NCBI GenBank assembly: GCA_017472085.1
Contig: JAFUQZ010000020.1
Location: 1-64,000 of the forward strand
Length of the DNA stretch: 64,000 nucleotides
Source of the DNA: Akkermansia sp.
GTDB lineage: Bacteria > Verrucomicrobiota > Verrucomicrobiia > Verrucomicrobiales > Akkermansiaceae
Direction: 5' to 3'
Shown here piece after piece: positions 7,042 to 15,860 of the stretch. How positions within the stretch are numbered: position 1 is the stretch's first letter; each line of letters begins with the position of its first letter. Under the pieces are notes generated by a model that was given only the letters and a program-made list of their open reading frames with translations, did no database searches and was not told the DNA's origin. The position numbers were made by a program, and so were the translations under genes.

Positions 7042-8562
7042 TCAATAGCTGCGAGCCCAGAGGACGCGGCGGGTGGTGGGGCGTCCGGTGAGGATGCAGG
7101 GGGCTTCCGGGCCGGTTCCCATCTCGCCGTGAGGGATGCAGCGGATGGAGATGCGCAGGCTCTTGGCCAGTTCTTCCTCTTCCTCCGGTGTGCCGTCCCA
7201 GGGGCAAAGCAGCCAGTCGGCATCGCCCTCACCGGCAAAGTTGGCCTTGAAGGCTTCCAGATTATCGCAGGGGCGGATGTGGCTGTTGCGGAAGTCAAGC
7301 TGGCGCTGCAGCAGGGAATCCTGAATCTCCTGCAGCAGAGTGGTGATTCCATCGGCAAACTCACCCTCGGCAATGAATGATTTTTCATTGGCAGCCTTAT
7401 CGCGGCGGCAGACACAGACGGAGCCCTTCTCCAGGTCTCGCGGTCCGATTTCCACACGCACGGGCACGCCTTTCTTGATCCACTCCCACTTCTTCATGCC
7501 GCCGTTGATATCGCGGGAATCTACCTGCACACGAATGGGCAGGCCGTGGAATGTCTGTGCGGAAAGGCGGGCGGCCAGTTCCTCGCAGTGGGCAATGATG
7601 GCATCACGCGTATCTGCCTTGGGGGTGACGGGGATGATGACCACCTGGCGGGGAGCCACGCGGGGCGGGCAGACCAGGCCATCGTCGTCGGAATGAGCCA
7701 TGATGAGCGTGCCAATCATACGGGTGGAAACACCCCAGGAGGTGGTCCAGGCGTACTGGCGCTCGTTGTTACGCCCGGCAAAGCAGATATTCTGCGCCTT
7801 GGCAAAGTTCTGGCCGAGGAAGTGGGATGTGCCGGCCTGAATGGCCTTGCGATCCTGCACCATGGCTTCAACGGTGAAGGTACGCACAGCACCGGGGAAG
7901 CGTTCATGCTCCGTCTTTTCACCGGGGATGGAGGGTACGGCCAGCACATCGCGCTGGAAGTCCTCGTACACCTTGTGCATGACGGCGGTCTCCTCCTCTG
8001 CCTCCTCGCGGGTTTCGTGGGCGGTGTGGCCTTCCTGCCACAGGAATTCAGCCGTGCGCAGGAAAATGCGCGGGCGCATCTCCCAGCGCATCACGTTGCA
8101 CCACTGGTTCACCTTGATGGGCAGCTCGCGATAGGACTCCAGCCAGCGGGAGAAGGCGGCGCCAATCACCGTCTCGGAAGTGGGACGAATCACGTACTTA
8201 TCCGTCAGCTCACCGGCGGGAATCATACGGGTCTTGCCGGTTTCCGGGTCTTTGACCGCCTCCAGGCGGTGGTGGGTGACCACGGCACACTCCGTGGCAA
8301 AGCCCTCGGCGTGCTCGGCTTCTTTCTCCAGATAGGAGACCGGGATAAGCATGGGGAAATAGGCATTGGTATGGCCGGTGCGCTTGAATTCCGCATCCAT
8401 CTGCTGCTGAATCAGCTCCCAGATGGCATAGCCCCATGGTTTGATGACCATGCAGCCGCGCACTTCGGAGTTTTCCGCCATATCGGCGGCCTTAATCACC
8501 TGCTGATACCACTCGGGAAAGTTTTCCGCGCGAGTGGGGGATATTGCATTCTGTTGAGCCAT
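7042..8562 (-). CDS. proS: prolyl-tRNA synthetase, short (archaeal/eukaryal-like) type
   Basis: A 506-residue class II synthetase that charges tRNA-Pro. Motif 2 is visible in RWEMRPRIFLRTAEFLWQEG, and the anticodon-binding domain starts near residue 310 (QVVIIPV). The protein ends in ARSY, a typical ProS C-terminus. It lacks the bacterial editing (INS) insertion, so it is the shorter type 3 form. The ATG at 8562 is supported by a -10 box 7 nt upstream. A terminator follows the gene. Confidence 0.95.
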   Translation of the reverse strand: MAQQNAISPTRAENFPEWYQQVIKAADMAENSEVRGCMVIKPWGYAIWELIQQQMDAEFKRTGHTNAYFPMLIPVSYLEKEAEHAEGFATECAVVTHHRLEAVKDPETGKTRMIPAGELTDKYVIRPTSETVIGAAFSRWLESYRELPIKVNQWCNVMRWEMRPRIFLRTAEFLWQEGHTAHETREEAEEETAVMHKVYEDFQRDVLAVPSIPGEKTEHERFPGAVRTFTVEAMVQDRKAIQAGTSHFLGQNFAKAQNICFAGRNNERQYAWTTSWGVSTRMIGTLIMAHSDDDGLVCPPRVAPRQVVIIPVTPKADTRDAIIAHCEELAARLSAQTFHGLPIRVQVDSRDINGGMKKWEWIKKGVPVRVEIGPRDLEKGSVCVCRRDKAANEKSFIAEGEFADGITTLLQEIQDSLLQRQLDFRNSHIRPCDNLEAFKANFAGEGDADWLLCPWDGTPEEEEELAKSLRISIRCIPHGEMGTGPEAPCILTGRPTTRRVLWARSY

Positions 8563-8569
8563 GTCGGGA

Positions 8570-8597
8570 ATATTAGTTATTATTGAAAAAAAGTCAA
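8570..8597 (-). promoter_or_regulatory. proS promoter, leaderless layout
   Basis: TTGACT (8592-8597), a 16-bp spacer and TAATAT (8570-8575), then only 7 nt to the ATG. Transcription would start at or next to the start codon. Confidence 0.7.
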
Positions 8598-8611
8598 TGA
8601 TAAAGCATCAT

Positions 8612-9310
8612 TCAGTACGGGGCCTGCCGGCGGAAACGATAATTGAGGACGGAGAGGGCCAGCATGAAGAGGCAGGCAATCCACATTCCCAGCACGCTGA
8701 ATACCACAAACAGAGTAACCGCGATGTACAGGCTCACGCCGTGCATCAGGCGGGGGGAACGCATCAGGCCATTCATAATCTGTCCGCCGTCCAGCGGAAA
8801 AACGGGCAGCAGATTCAGCACCGTCCACCAGAATGAAACGGCAATCATGTTGCAGAAAAACAGCAGCGGCATGTAGGGAAAGTCCAACAGAGCCTCACCC
8901 GGAATGACATTGAATAAAAAGTAGCGCGACAAAAACAGGCCGAACGTGGCATCTCCGACGTACAGGCAAAGCGCCAGCACAGCCACCAGCCCGAACAACA
9001 GGGAGGCTCCCGGCCCGGCAATGGTCATGATGACTCCCTGCGTTCTGGTGAAGCTCACTCCCTCGTGAGAACAATCCCCGCCAAGCCAGGCAAGATGAAC
9101 TTCCGGCTGATTCCCGGCAAAGAAGCGTCCCGCCAGAGCATGCCCCATCTCATGCGACAGCAGACAAATGAAACCGACAACGACAAAGAGCGATACGCTC
9201 AGCAGGTCCTGCACCCCGGTACTGGACAGAATCCCCCCGAGCACGGCCAGGGTCAGCCACAGGGACGGATGGATGCTCACAGACACCCCGAATAGAGAGA
9301 AGCGTATCAT
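8612..9310 (-). CDS. site-2 protease family (M50) membrane metalloprotease
   Basis: A 232-residue integral membrane protein. HEMGH near residue 54 is the zinc motif, and NLLPVFPLDGGQ near residue 165 supplies the third ligand, as in compact M50 proteases of the SpoIVFB/rhomboid-sized type. Four to six hydrophobic helices cover most of the protein. No CBS or PDZ domain is present. Its substrate cannot be inferred from neighbours. The start is supported by TAGAAT 8 nt upstream of the ATG. Confidence 0.9.
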   Translation of the reverse strand: MIRFSLFGVSVSIHPSLWLTLAVLGGILSSTGVQDLLSVSLFVVVGFICLLSHEMGHALAGRFFAGNQPEVHLAWLGGDCSHEGVSFTRTQGVIMTIAGPGASLLFGLVAVLALCLYVGDATFGLFLSRYFLFNVIPGEALLDFPYMPLLFFCNMIAVSFWWTVLNLLPVFPLDGGQIMNGLMRSPRLMHGVSLYIAVTLFVVFSVLGMWIACLFMLALSVLNYRFRRQAPY

Positions 9311-9318
9311 TTTCCCTT

Positions 9319-9348
9319 ATTCTACGCTTCCGGGGGCTGCCGGAGCAA
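9319..9348 (-). promoter_or_regulatory. M50 protease gene promoter
   Basis: TTGCTC (9343-9348), an 18-bp spacer and TAGAAT (9319-9324), with 8 nt to the ATG at 9310. Confidence 0.6.
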
Positions 9349-9453
9349 GCTCCCAATCGGACATCACCCGCCGGATGTCAGAAAAACAGGTATATCCCGC
9401 CGCCCGGAAAAAACCGAAAAGACCGGACACAACTGTTTTTCGCCGGAAATGCA

Positions 9454-10767
9454 TCAATAATTCAGCTCGCCGGAAAGAACCTTGCGCTCGAATTCACGGA
9501 TGTCCACCACCTGACCGCTGCGGCGGGCATGCTCCACGGCAAAAGCAATGACGTGCGAATGTGCCGAGGCCTCGATGGGCGTGGTCATGAGCGAGGTGTC
9601 TCCCACCACAAACATATCATCGTAGAGATGGTTCACCAGCCCCCAGTCACCGCCGCCGTGGCCGGCATAGCCGCCATCGGGAGTCTCGATTTCCACCTGT
9701 CGCATCTTCTTGCTGAAGTGCTCCGTGATGGTGATTTCTCCCGGGCCGTTCTCCTTGTAGAATGCCCCGGCGCGCAGTTTGGCCTTCGTGCCGTAGATTT
9801 CAATATGGCGGCCTTCCTCAAACGCGGTCATGGTGAACGTACCCGTGATACCGCCCTTGAAGTTCATGATGGCCACCTGGTGGTCAGGCTGGTCATTATC
9901 CTCGCACTGGAAGGCATCGCGCCCCCAGGGAGAAGTGCGGAGCCATTCGGTTATCTCCTCCGGCGTGGCCGTTTCCGCACCATCCATCACCATGCGCAGC
10001 CAGCGGCGGCAGGAATCATCGGTGATGTATTTGCGGGCATCCCACGGGTCCTCGCCGATGGGGGTGGTCCAATCCGTGCAGCGGAGGGGGCGGGGCTCGG
10101 GCAGCGTTTCCTTTCGGAAGAAGGACAGTTCGCCGAAGCTGGACACCTGCTCGCAGGGCTGTTCCATGAGCCAGTGCAGGATGTCCATATCATGGCAGCA
10201 TTTCGCCACAATCATGGGGGTGGATTTGGAGCTGTTGCCCCAATGACCGCGCACGAAAGAATGGCCGAAATGCCAGGCACCCACGCCTTCGTTGGCGTTG
10301 AACGTCATGATTCTGCCCAGTTCGCCGCTGCGGATGACCTTGCGAATGGCATTGTAGAAAGGCGTATAGCGCAGCACATGGCAGATGGCCACACGGCGGC
10401 CCAACTTCGCCGCCAGGTCGCGCAGCTCCAGCACCTCACGGAGCGTCTGCGAAATGGGTTTCTCCAGCAGGACGTCATAGCCCAGTTCAAGCGCACGCTT
10501 GCAAGGCTCGAAATGATAATCATCCTGCGTACCGATGATAACCATATCGGCCATTTTCGGTTGGGACAGGAACTCATCCGCGTTGGCAAAAATCTTCACC
10601 TCGTCCCGTTCGGATTCGGGAGCAAAATCCCGCACCTGTTCCGCACGCACCCTCACCGGGTCTGCGGCCGCCACGATGCGGAAGCGCTCCGGGTATTCCA
10701 TGGCAAGTTTCATGTATGTGCGAGTGCGCGACCCGCACCCGATACCGGCAATACGTTTTCTTTCCAT
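9454..10767 (-). CDS. Gfo/Idh/MocA-family oxidoreductase
   Basis: About 437 residues. An N-terminal Rossmann domain opens with the dinucleotide motif GIGCGSRTRTY (residues 6-16), and EKPISQT near residue 95 is the family's conserved Lys-Pro segment. The C-terminal alpha/beta domain is the typical substrate-binding half. These enzymes oxidise or reduce sugars and related compounds with NAD(P). No neighbour reveals the substrate. I chose the ATG at 10767 over 10779 because the -10 box TATGCT ends 7 nt before it. Confidence 0.88.
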   Translation of the reverse strand: MERKRIAGIGCGSRTRTYMKLAMEYPERFRIVAAADPVRVRAEQVRDFAPESERDEVKIFANADEFLSQPKMADMVIIGTQDDYHFEPCKRALELGYDVLLEKPISQTLREVLELRDLAAKLGRRVAICHVLRYTPFYNAIRKVIRSGELGRIMTFNANEGVGAWHFGHSFVRGHWGNSSKSTPMIVAKCCHDMDILHWLMEQPCEQVSSFGELSFFRKETLPEPRPLRCTDWTTPIGEDPWDARKYITDDSCRRWLRMVMDGAETATPEEITEWLRTSPWGRDAFQCEDNDQPDHQVAIMNFKGGITGTFTMTAFEEGRHIEIYGTKAKLRAGAFYKENGPGEITITEHFSKKMRQVEIETPDGGYAGHGGGDWGLVNHLYDDMFVVGDTSLMTTPIEASAHSHVIAFAVEHARRSGQVVDIREFERKVLSGELNY

Positions 10768-10774
10768 GGCGCTC

Positions 10775-10802
10775 AGCATACAGTATATCGGGTGAGAGTC
10801 AA
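10775..10802 (-). promoter_or_regulatory. oxidoreductase gene promoter, leaderless layout
   Basis: TTGACT (10797-10802), a 16-bp spacer, TATGCT (10775-10780), then 7 nt to the ATG. Between this promoter and the CDF promoter (10803-11027) I see no gene or clear structure. Confidence 0.65.
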
Positions 10803-11027
10803 GGGGGATTTTTCCGAAAGATAATATTTATTTTCGGTTCAACATTAAATCGACAGAACAACACCGGGCGTACCCGACTGTACTCCGGCGGGGCTGTGTC
10901 ACCATTGTATCACCCATCAGTTTGTCATGTCCATTCATAATGGGTAAAATTTGAAGAAAATACAAAACATCAATCATAACTTCTCCACCACATGAAACGA
11001 ATCATCGGAGTTAGAAATCTGTTTGTC

Positions 11028-11056
11028 TTGACTAATAGGCAAACAGCAGGTAGAGT
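11028..11056 (+). promoter_or_regulatory. CDF transporter gene promoter
   Basis: TTGACT (11028-11033), a 17-bp spacer, TAGAGT (11051-11056) and 11 nt to the ATG at 11068. Confidence 0.65.
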
Positions 11057-11067
11057 ACGGAGCGGAC

Positions 11068-12477
11068 ATGGATGCCAATCTCAAAAAATCAATAGCCGCC
11101 TTTTCCTCTATCGTGTGGAGCGGGTTACTCACGCTGCTGAAACTGGTGGTGGGTTTGATGACCGGGTCGCTGGGTATACTTTCTGAAGCGCTGCATAGCG
11201 CGCTGGATTTAGTAGCAGCCGGAGGGACATTCTTTGCGGTCCGGGTGGCCGCCCAGCCGGCAGATGAGGAGCATCCCTATGGACACGGGCGCGTGGAGAA
11301 TCTCATGGCCCTGGCCGAAGCCCTTTTGCTGCTGGGAACAGCTCTCTGGGTCATCCTGGAGGCGGTGGAGCGACTGAGCAGCGACAATCCGGATGCCGCT
11401 CTGCATGTGGAGTTGAGCATCTGGGCTTTCGCGGTGGTAATCGTTTCGATTGTGGTGGATGTCAATCGCGCGAGGATGCTCTACCGCGTGGCCAGAGAGA
11501 CGAAGAGTGCCGCGCTGGAGGCAGATGCCGCCCACTTTGCCTCAGATATCTGGAGCAGTCTGGCGGTGCTGACGGGCTTGTGCTGCGTGGCGCTGGCGCC
11601 GATGACGGAATCCGGCAGCTGGCAGCACTGGCTGTTGATGCGAGCAGACGTGTTTGCCTCTCTGGTCGTGGCGATGTTTATTCTGCATATCTGCTGGGAA
11701 CTGGGCAGGAAATCCGTAGAAAACCTCATGGACAAGGCCGATACAGAGGCCGCCGCCACCATTCGCCGACTGATGACAGAAAACATGCCGGCCTACCCCC
11801 TGCATAGTGTGCGTGTGCGAGAGGTCGGAAACCAACCCCATGTGGAAATGGTAGTACAGGTACCGCGAAACCTGCATGTGGACACGGCGCACGAGATAAC
11901 GGAAGCCATTGAAACCCTGGTAGAGCAGCATCTGCCACTGGCTCAGACCATCCTGCATGTTGAGCCGACAGAAAGCCTGCCGGACACACCGGAGTTCGTC
12001 ATCCGCCGCATTGCTCTCACGCACCGTTTCGGTGTGCATGGGCTGGTGCTGATGCATGCCGAGGAAGGCTTCCTCATCTTTGCAGACCTGGAGTTACCGA
12101 AAGATGCCGCACTCGACAACTGGCAGGTCCCCATACAGGCTTTCCGCAATGAGGTGAAACGCCACCTGCAGGCAGATGCCGTGGTAGTGCATGTCGAGCC
12201 GCAGATTCGCGAGCTGCCGAGCTATCCCCAACCCCTGCCTCCCGCAGAAAAATGGCAGCGAATGGTGCGCTCTGCCATGATTGAACTGGGCGCGCCCCTG
12301 CCCTCAGATATCCGCACCTACAATCGGGGTGACAAGCATTTCTGCATCGTCAGTATCCCCCCGGAACCCTCACTCACCGTGGAGGAGAGCCATACGCGGC
12401 TCACCATGCTGACCAAACGCCTCAGCGCCGCGCTGCCGGATACGGCACGTTTCATCGTCACTTACCACGGCTGCTGA
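11068..12477 (+). CDS. cation diffusion facilitator (CDF) divalent metal transporter
   Basis: A 469-residue protein with six hydrophobic segments in the first roughly 215 residues. It has the CDF metal-site signatures HSALD (TM2) and HFASD (TM5), plus HPYGHGRVE in the TM2-3 loop. The cytoplasmic domain with a ferredoxin-like fold follows (about 215-290), then an unusually long extension of about 170 residues; CDF proteins are often about 300 aa. It exports Zn, Fe, Mn or similar ions using the proton gradient, and the exact metal is not evident. The gene is convergent with malQ. Confidence 0.92.
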   Translation: MDANLKKSIAAFSSIVWSGLLTLLKLVVGLMTGSLGILSEALHSALDLVAAGGTFFAVRVAAQPADEEHPYGHGRVENLMALAEALLLLGTALWVILEAVERLSSDNPDAALHVELSIWAFAVVIVSIVVDVNRARMLYRVARETKSAALEADAAHFASDIWSSLAVLTGLCCVALAPMTESGSWQHWLLMRADVFASLVVAMFILHICWELGRKSVENLMDKADTEAAATIRRLMTENMPAYPLHSVRVREVGNQPHVEMVVQVPRNLHVDTAHEITEAIETLVEQHLPLAQTILHVEPTESLPDTPEFVIRRIALTHRFGVHGLVLMHAEEGFLIFADLELPKDAALDNWQVPIQAFRNEVKRHLQADAVVVHVEPQIRELPSYPQPLPPAEKWQRMVRSAMIELGAPLPSDIRTYNRGDKHFCIVSIPPEPSLTVEESHTRLTMLTKRLSAALPDTARFIVTYHGC

Positions 12478-12493
12478 AGAACAAGAACACCCA

Positions 12494-14215
12494 TCAGGCG
12501 CGTCCGGTCGCCACAGACAAGTCACGCAACCAGGCACTCTGCGGCATGGAACACGCCGCCGCTGCGGTGAACGGCATGCGCGGTCGCCAATTGGTTCCGC
12601 CCACGGTGCCGGGAGTATTGAGCCGCTCCGGATAGTCGAAGAGTTCCGTCCACATCAGGGCGGCGTACGAGGAGCGGCATTGCAACAGCGCACGAATGAG
12701 CGCATTCTTTACCGTAGAACACCAGGGAACCATACTCTCATCTCTGGATAACCCGGCAAAGTCACCCAGCCAGCACAGCACCTTCCCGCTGTCTCGGGCG
12801 GCAAGCAGAATGGGGCGCAGCTCCTCAATACTCAGCTTCTCGTTGGCAACGGCATCGCGCGCCAGTTTCACATTCACATACCAATCATTCCAATCCTCAC
12901 AGAGCGGCGGGAAATCGTGTGTGGCATACGTGGCAAAAGAACAGGGATTGTAGCTGTCTCCCGAAATCACCTTCTGATTTTCGCCAATTTCCCAGTGCGG
13001 AATCTTGAACCCGGCGATACGCAGGAAAGACAAATCCGGACGCACGTAATCGGGCACGCATCCCAGGTCCTCGCCGATGATGAGCTGCTGCGGAGCTGCC
13101 TTGATTATGCGGCGCAGGATATGGTCACCCTGCATCAGATTGGCCATGCGATCAGACTTTTCCCAATCGGGGCGGGGACGGAAACCGGGGCGTCTCCCGC
13201 CGCAGCGCGCGGCAGCTTCATCCGGGCTGAGATGCAGGAACTCCTCATTGCGCTCCGGCATCCAGGGGAAAGCATAGATGCGGTAGAAGCCCAGAATGTG
13301 GTCGATGCGATACATGCGGAATATTTCCGCCATTTTGCGCACGCGGCGACTCCACCAGGCATAGTCATCCTGCTCCATGACATCCCAGCGATACAGCGGA
13401 ATCCCCCAGTTCTGCCCCCATTTGGCGGTAAACGGGTCTTCAGCAAAGTTACCCTCTGCCGGCGCGCCGCCGCTCCAGTCCATATCAAAATAACGGCGCT
13501 CGAAGAACACATCTGCGCTGGCAGCGGAAATGCCGATGGGCATATCGCCCATGAGCAGGACCCCGCGGGCATCGGCATGAGCCCGAACCTGAGCCCACTC
13601 CCGGGAACAAAGCCATTGCAGCCACTCCTGATAGTGCAGCGGCTCCTGAGAATCCGGGCCGCCGACCACGCGATTGCGGATGGAGTCGGGATTCTGCTCC
13701 GGCCATTGCCACCATGCCGTGGTGTTGAACACAAGCGAGGCGACCCGGAAAAGGCAGAACTCGCTGAGCCAGGCGCCCTGCTCTGCCACCCAGGAGCGGA
13801 ATTCGCCCCGCAGGGATTCATATTCCTCCCCCTGTGAAAATTCCTTCCAGGCGCGCCGCAACCAGAACCTCTTATAAGTACGCACCCGGGCATAATCCAC
13901 CAGATCCGCATCCCCCGGGAATTGCAGGGGTGGCAAATCCTCCCGGTAGGGTGGAAGCGGCAGCGGCATGCCGGGCACACGTTCCAGCGTCAGATACAGC
14001 GGTTCCAGGGCAACAGAGCTGATGGCGGAATAGGGCGAAGGCGAATCATCCTCACCCAGCGCATTCACCGGCAACAGCTGAAGAAAGCCAACAGCATTCT
14101 CTGCAGCCCAGTCAATCCACTCCTCCAGCGCCTTCAAATCCCCAATGCCATGGTCACCTGTTCTCCGCAGGGAAAACAGCGGCATCAACACCCCGGTCTT
14201 GCGTTCCTTTGCCAT
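12494..14215 (-). CDS. malQ: 4-alpha-glucanotransferase (amylomaltase, GH77)
   Basis: About 573 residues. GH77 landmarks are PYSAISSVALEPLYL near the N-terminus, MGDMPIGI, RIDHILGFYR and IGEDLGCVPDYVR, which carries the acid/base Glu. It disproportionates maltodextrins in glycogen/maltose metabolism in the cytoplasm. The frame is open upstream to 14428, but I chose the ATG at 14215 (MAKERKTGVL). The family's N-terminus begins there and a promoter lies just upstream. Confidence 0.95.
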   Translation of the reverse strand: MAKERKTGVLMPLFSLRRTGDHGIGDLKALEEWIDWAAENAVGFLQLLPVNALGEDDSPSPYSAISSVALEPLYLTLERVPGMPLPLPPYREDLPPLQFPGDADLVDYARVRTYKRFWLRRAWKEFSQGEEYESLRGEFRSWVAEQGAWLSEFCLFRVASLVFNTTAWWQWPEQNPDSIRNRVVGGPDSQEPLHYQEWLQWLCSREWAQVRAHADARGVLLMGDMPIGISAASADVFFERRYFDMDWSGGAPAEGNFAEDPFTAKWGQNWGIPLYRWDVMEQDDYAWWSRRVRKMAEIFRMYRIDHILGFYRIYAFPWMPERNEEFLHLSPDEAAARCGGRRPGFRPRPDWEKSDRMANLMQGDHILRRIIKAAPQQLIIGEDLGCVPDYVRPDLSFLRIAGFKIPHWEIGENQKVISGDSYNPCSFATYATHDFPPLCEDWNDWYVNVKLARDAVANEKLSIEELRPILLAARDSGKVLCWLGDFAGLSRDESMVPWCSTVKNALIRALLQCRSSYAALMWTELFDYPERLNTPGTVGGTNWRPRMPFTAAAACSMPQSAWLRDLSVATGRA

Positions 14216-14227
14216 ACGATTCACCAC

Positions 14228-14257
14228 ACTATACCACACACCACCCGCTGCTGGCAA
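14228..14257 (-). promoter_or_regulatory. malQ promoter
   Basis: TTGCCA (14252-14257), an 18-bp spacer, TATAGT (14228-14233) and 12 nt to the malQ ATG. The perfect palindrome CCCAAATCTTTGGG (14307-14320) lies about 50 bp further upstream, towards the divergent gene at 14415. Confidence 0.6.
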
Positions 14258-14306
14258 TGACAAACCGATAACTGTCAGACATGCGCCATACGTACGCGCA
14301 TCCCAA

Positions 14307-14320
14307 ATCTTTGGGACACA
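14307..14320. promoter_or_regulatory. CCCAAATCTTTGGG palindrome between divergent genes
   Basis: A 14-bp perfect palindrome in the malQ/secreted-protein intergenic region. Related copies with similar right flanks (GGGACAnnTG-like) occur near 55797 and 55978. It could be an operator or a small dispersed repeat. Confidence 0.4.
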
Positions 14321-14414
14321 TGGGATGATTTTCTCTGTCTTTCGCATAATTTTCACCAAAAGTGAAAGAATGACAACGCCGGATGCGTACTCATGGGTGA
14401 AGACGTATACGACC

Positions 14415-15371
14415 ATGAAGAACATCATTTCCTATACAGCCATTCTTGCCTTTGCGCTGACTGCTCCGCTGTCCGCTGATATTGTGAATCCGGCACCTGT
14501 CCCCAATGCCGCAGGTATGCGCGGCAACTGCGATTTGCTGGCCTCCAACACGGTACGGGCATCCTTTGTGGGGCTGCGCGACATACCGGTACAGACAGTA
14601 GAACAGGATGCTCCGACCATGGTTCAGGTAGCAGTGTTTGAGGTGATTGACAGCCTCGGCTACCGCAAATATGTGCGCTACGGTGATGGCCAGCTGACCG
14701 CCGGCACGCGTTTCACCGTTGCCATGAACAAGGAGCTGCCCGGGCAGCCGGCCTCCATTGTTGACACCATTTCCCAGATGCAGCCCGGCGAGGAAGCCGT
14801 GCTCAAGATTGACCATCTCTACCTGCTGGGCGGACGCGAGGGAACTCCCATTCGCGCCTGCAGCCGCATGGCTCGTCGCAATGCCCAACCCATGGTAACG
14901 CCGGGCGAGACTCCGGCAGACGCCAATGCTCAGACGTCCGCTCCGGCACTGCCGACATCGGTGGCACCGCTGGGCGGCGGAATGACTCCGCAGCAACCGG
15001 GGCAGCCTCAATATACTGCTCAGAGCAGTCGCGTGATGATGCAGATGGACGGCAACGGTAACATGCAGACCATCCAGATCAGACAGCAGACGGATACCAA
15101 CGGTCGGACGACCACCCGCATGTTCATCAACGGCGTGGAAGTTGACCCGCAGACCCGCCAGCCGCTCAACTCTGCCGCCCCTCAGCCCGCCACTCCCCAG
15201 GATGCCGCCGCGGAGCAGAAAGCGGCTGCTGAGGACAGCAACGATGACACCATTGTTGACAAAGGCCCGGAGATTCCCCAACCTCAGCCCGTCACTCCCG
15301 CCGTTCCCCAGCAGGCACCCACAGCTCAGCCCGGGGGACAGCAGAATATATCCGAAGCTGACAGCTTCTGA
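14415..15371 (+). CDS. secreted protein of unknown function
   Basis: About 318 residues beginning with a clear signal peptide (ISYTAILAFALTAPLSA). The first half is a compact domain with alternating beta-like pattern. The second half is low-complexity and rich in Pro, Gln, Ala and Thr, and probably disordered or cell-wall spanning. I recognise no family. The start at 14415 is chosen because the signal peptide begins there; the open frame extends upstream to 14145 without homologous character. A strong terminator follows. Confidence 0.75.
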   Translation: MKNIISYTAILAFALTAPLSADIVNPAPVPNAAGMRGNCDLLASNTVRASFVGLRDIPVQTVEQDAPTMVQVAVFEVIDSLGYRKYVRYGDGQLTAGTRFTVAMNKELPGQPASIVDTISQMQPGEEAVLKIDHLYLLGGREGTPIRACSRMARRNAQPMVTPGETPADANAQTSAPALPTSVAPLGGGMTPQQPGQPQYTAQSSRVMMQMDGNGNMQTIQIRQQTDTNGRTTTRMFINGVEVDPQTRQPLNSAAPQPATPQDAAAEQKAAAEDSNDDTIVDKGPEIPQPQPVTPAVPQQAPTAQPGGQQNISEADSF

Positions 15372-15400
15372 CGGACAACCTCCTTTCCTTCTTTTTCCAA

Positions 15401-15426
15401 AGCCCCTCGCAAGAGGGGCTTTTTTT
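15401..15426 (+). terminator. Rho-independent terminator
   Basis: AGCCCCTC (15401-15408) pairs with GAGGGGCT (15413-15420) around GCAA, then a run of T. It ends the secreted-protein gene. Confidence 0.9.
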
Positions 15427-15458
15427 GCCACCATCCGCAGATGTGACGCAAAAGTAGC

Positions 15459-15487
15459 TTGACGCTTATCGGCAAATGAAAGAGAAT
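15459..15487 (+). promoter_or_regulatory. promoter setting a GTG start for the lipoprotein gene
   Basis: TTGACG (15459-15464), a 17-bp spacer and GAGAAT (15482-15487), then 6 nt to GTG at 15494. The in-frame ATG at 15476 lies upstream of the -10 box and would not be transcribed from this promoter. Confidence 0.55.
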
Positions 15488-15493
15488 GGGAGC

Positions 15494-15859
15494 GTGAAAC
15501 ATTTTACACCAGTTTGTCTTTCTCTCGTCCTGTCAGCAACACCGCTGCTGACCTCCTGCTGGCCCAAACCGACTGACCCGGAACAACTGCGTGCCGTGCA
15601 TGAGCAGAATGCCGAAATCCGCCGCGAAATCAGCCGCATGAACGCCCTCATCAAGCACGCAGGCGAAGACGTCCCCGGGCTCGCAGAAAATATCGCCGCC
15701 CGTGAAGCAGAAATTGCCGCAGCCATCAAGGAGCTGGATAAGCTCAGCAACGATGAGACCAATACCCGCCTGCGTGTTATTGAGTTGCAGGACAGGCTGG
15801 ATGCATTCCGCGCCGCTTTCCGCATGATGCAGAATGAAATTGCAAACCGCCGCTCCTGA
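15494..15859 (+). CDS. small coiled-coil lipoprotein
   Basis: About 121 residues from GTG at 15494, or 127 from ATG at 15476. It has a signal peptide with lipobox LLTSC, so it is lipid-anchored in the envelope. The mature part is one long helix with heptad character (about 35-115) and no recognised domain. It ends one base before the ATG of the next gene, so the two are likely translated together. Function unknown. Confidence 0.75.
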   Translation: MKHFTPVCLSLVLSATPLLTSCWPKPTDPEQLRAVHEQNAEIRREISRMNALIKHAGEDVPGLAENIAAREAEIAAAIKELDKLSNDETNTRLRVIELQDRLDAFRAAFRMMQNEIANRRS

Positions 15860-15860
15860 T

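Noticed and set aside
9529-10824. A 431-residue + strand open frame opposite the oxidoreductase gene
   Set aside because: No domain pattern; the minus strand has the Rossmann motif and a promoter.
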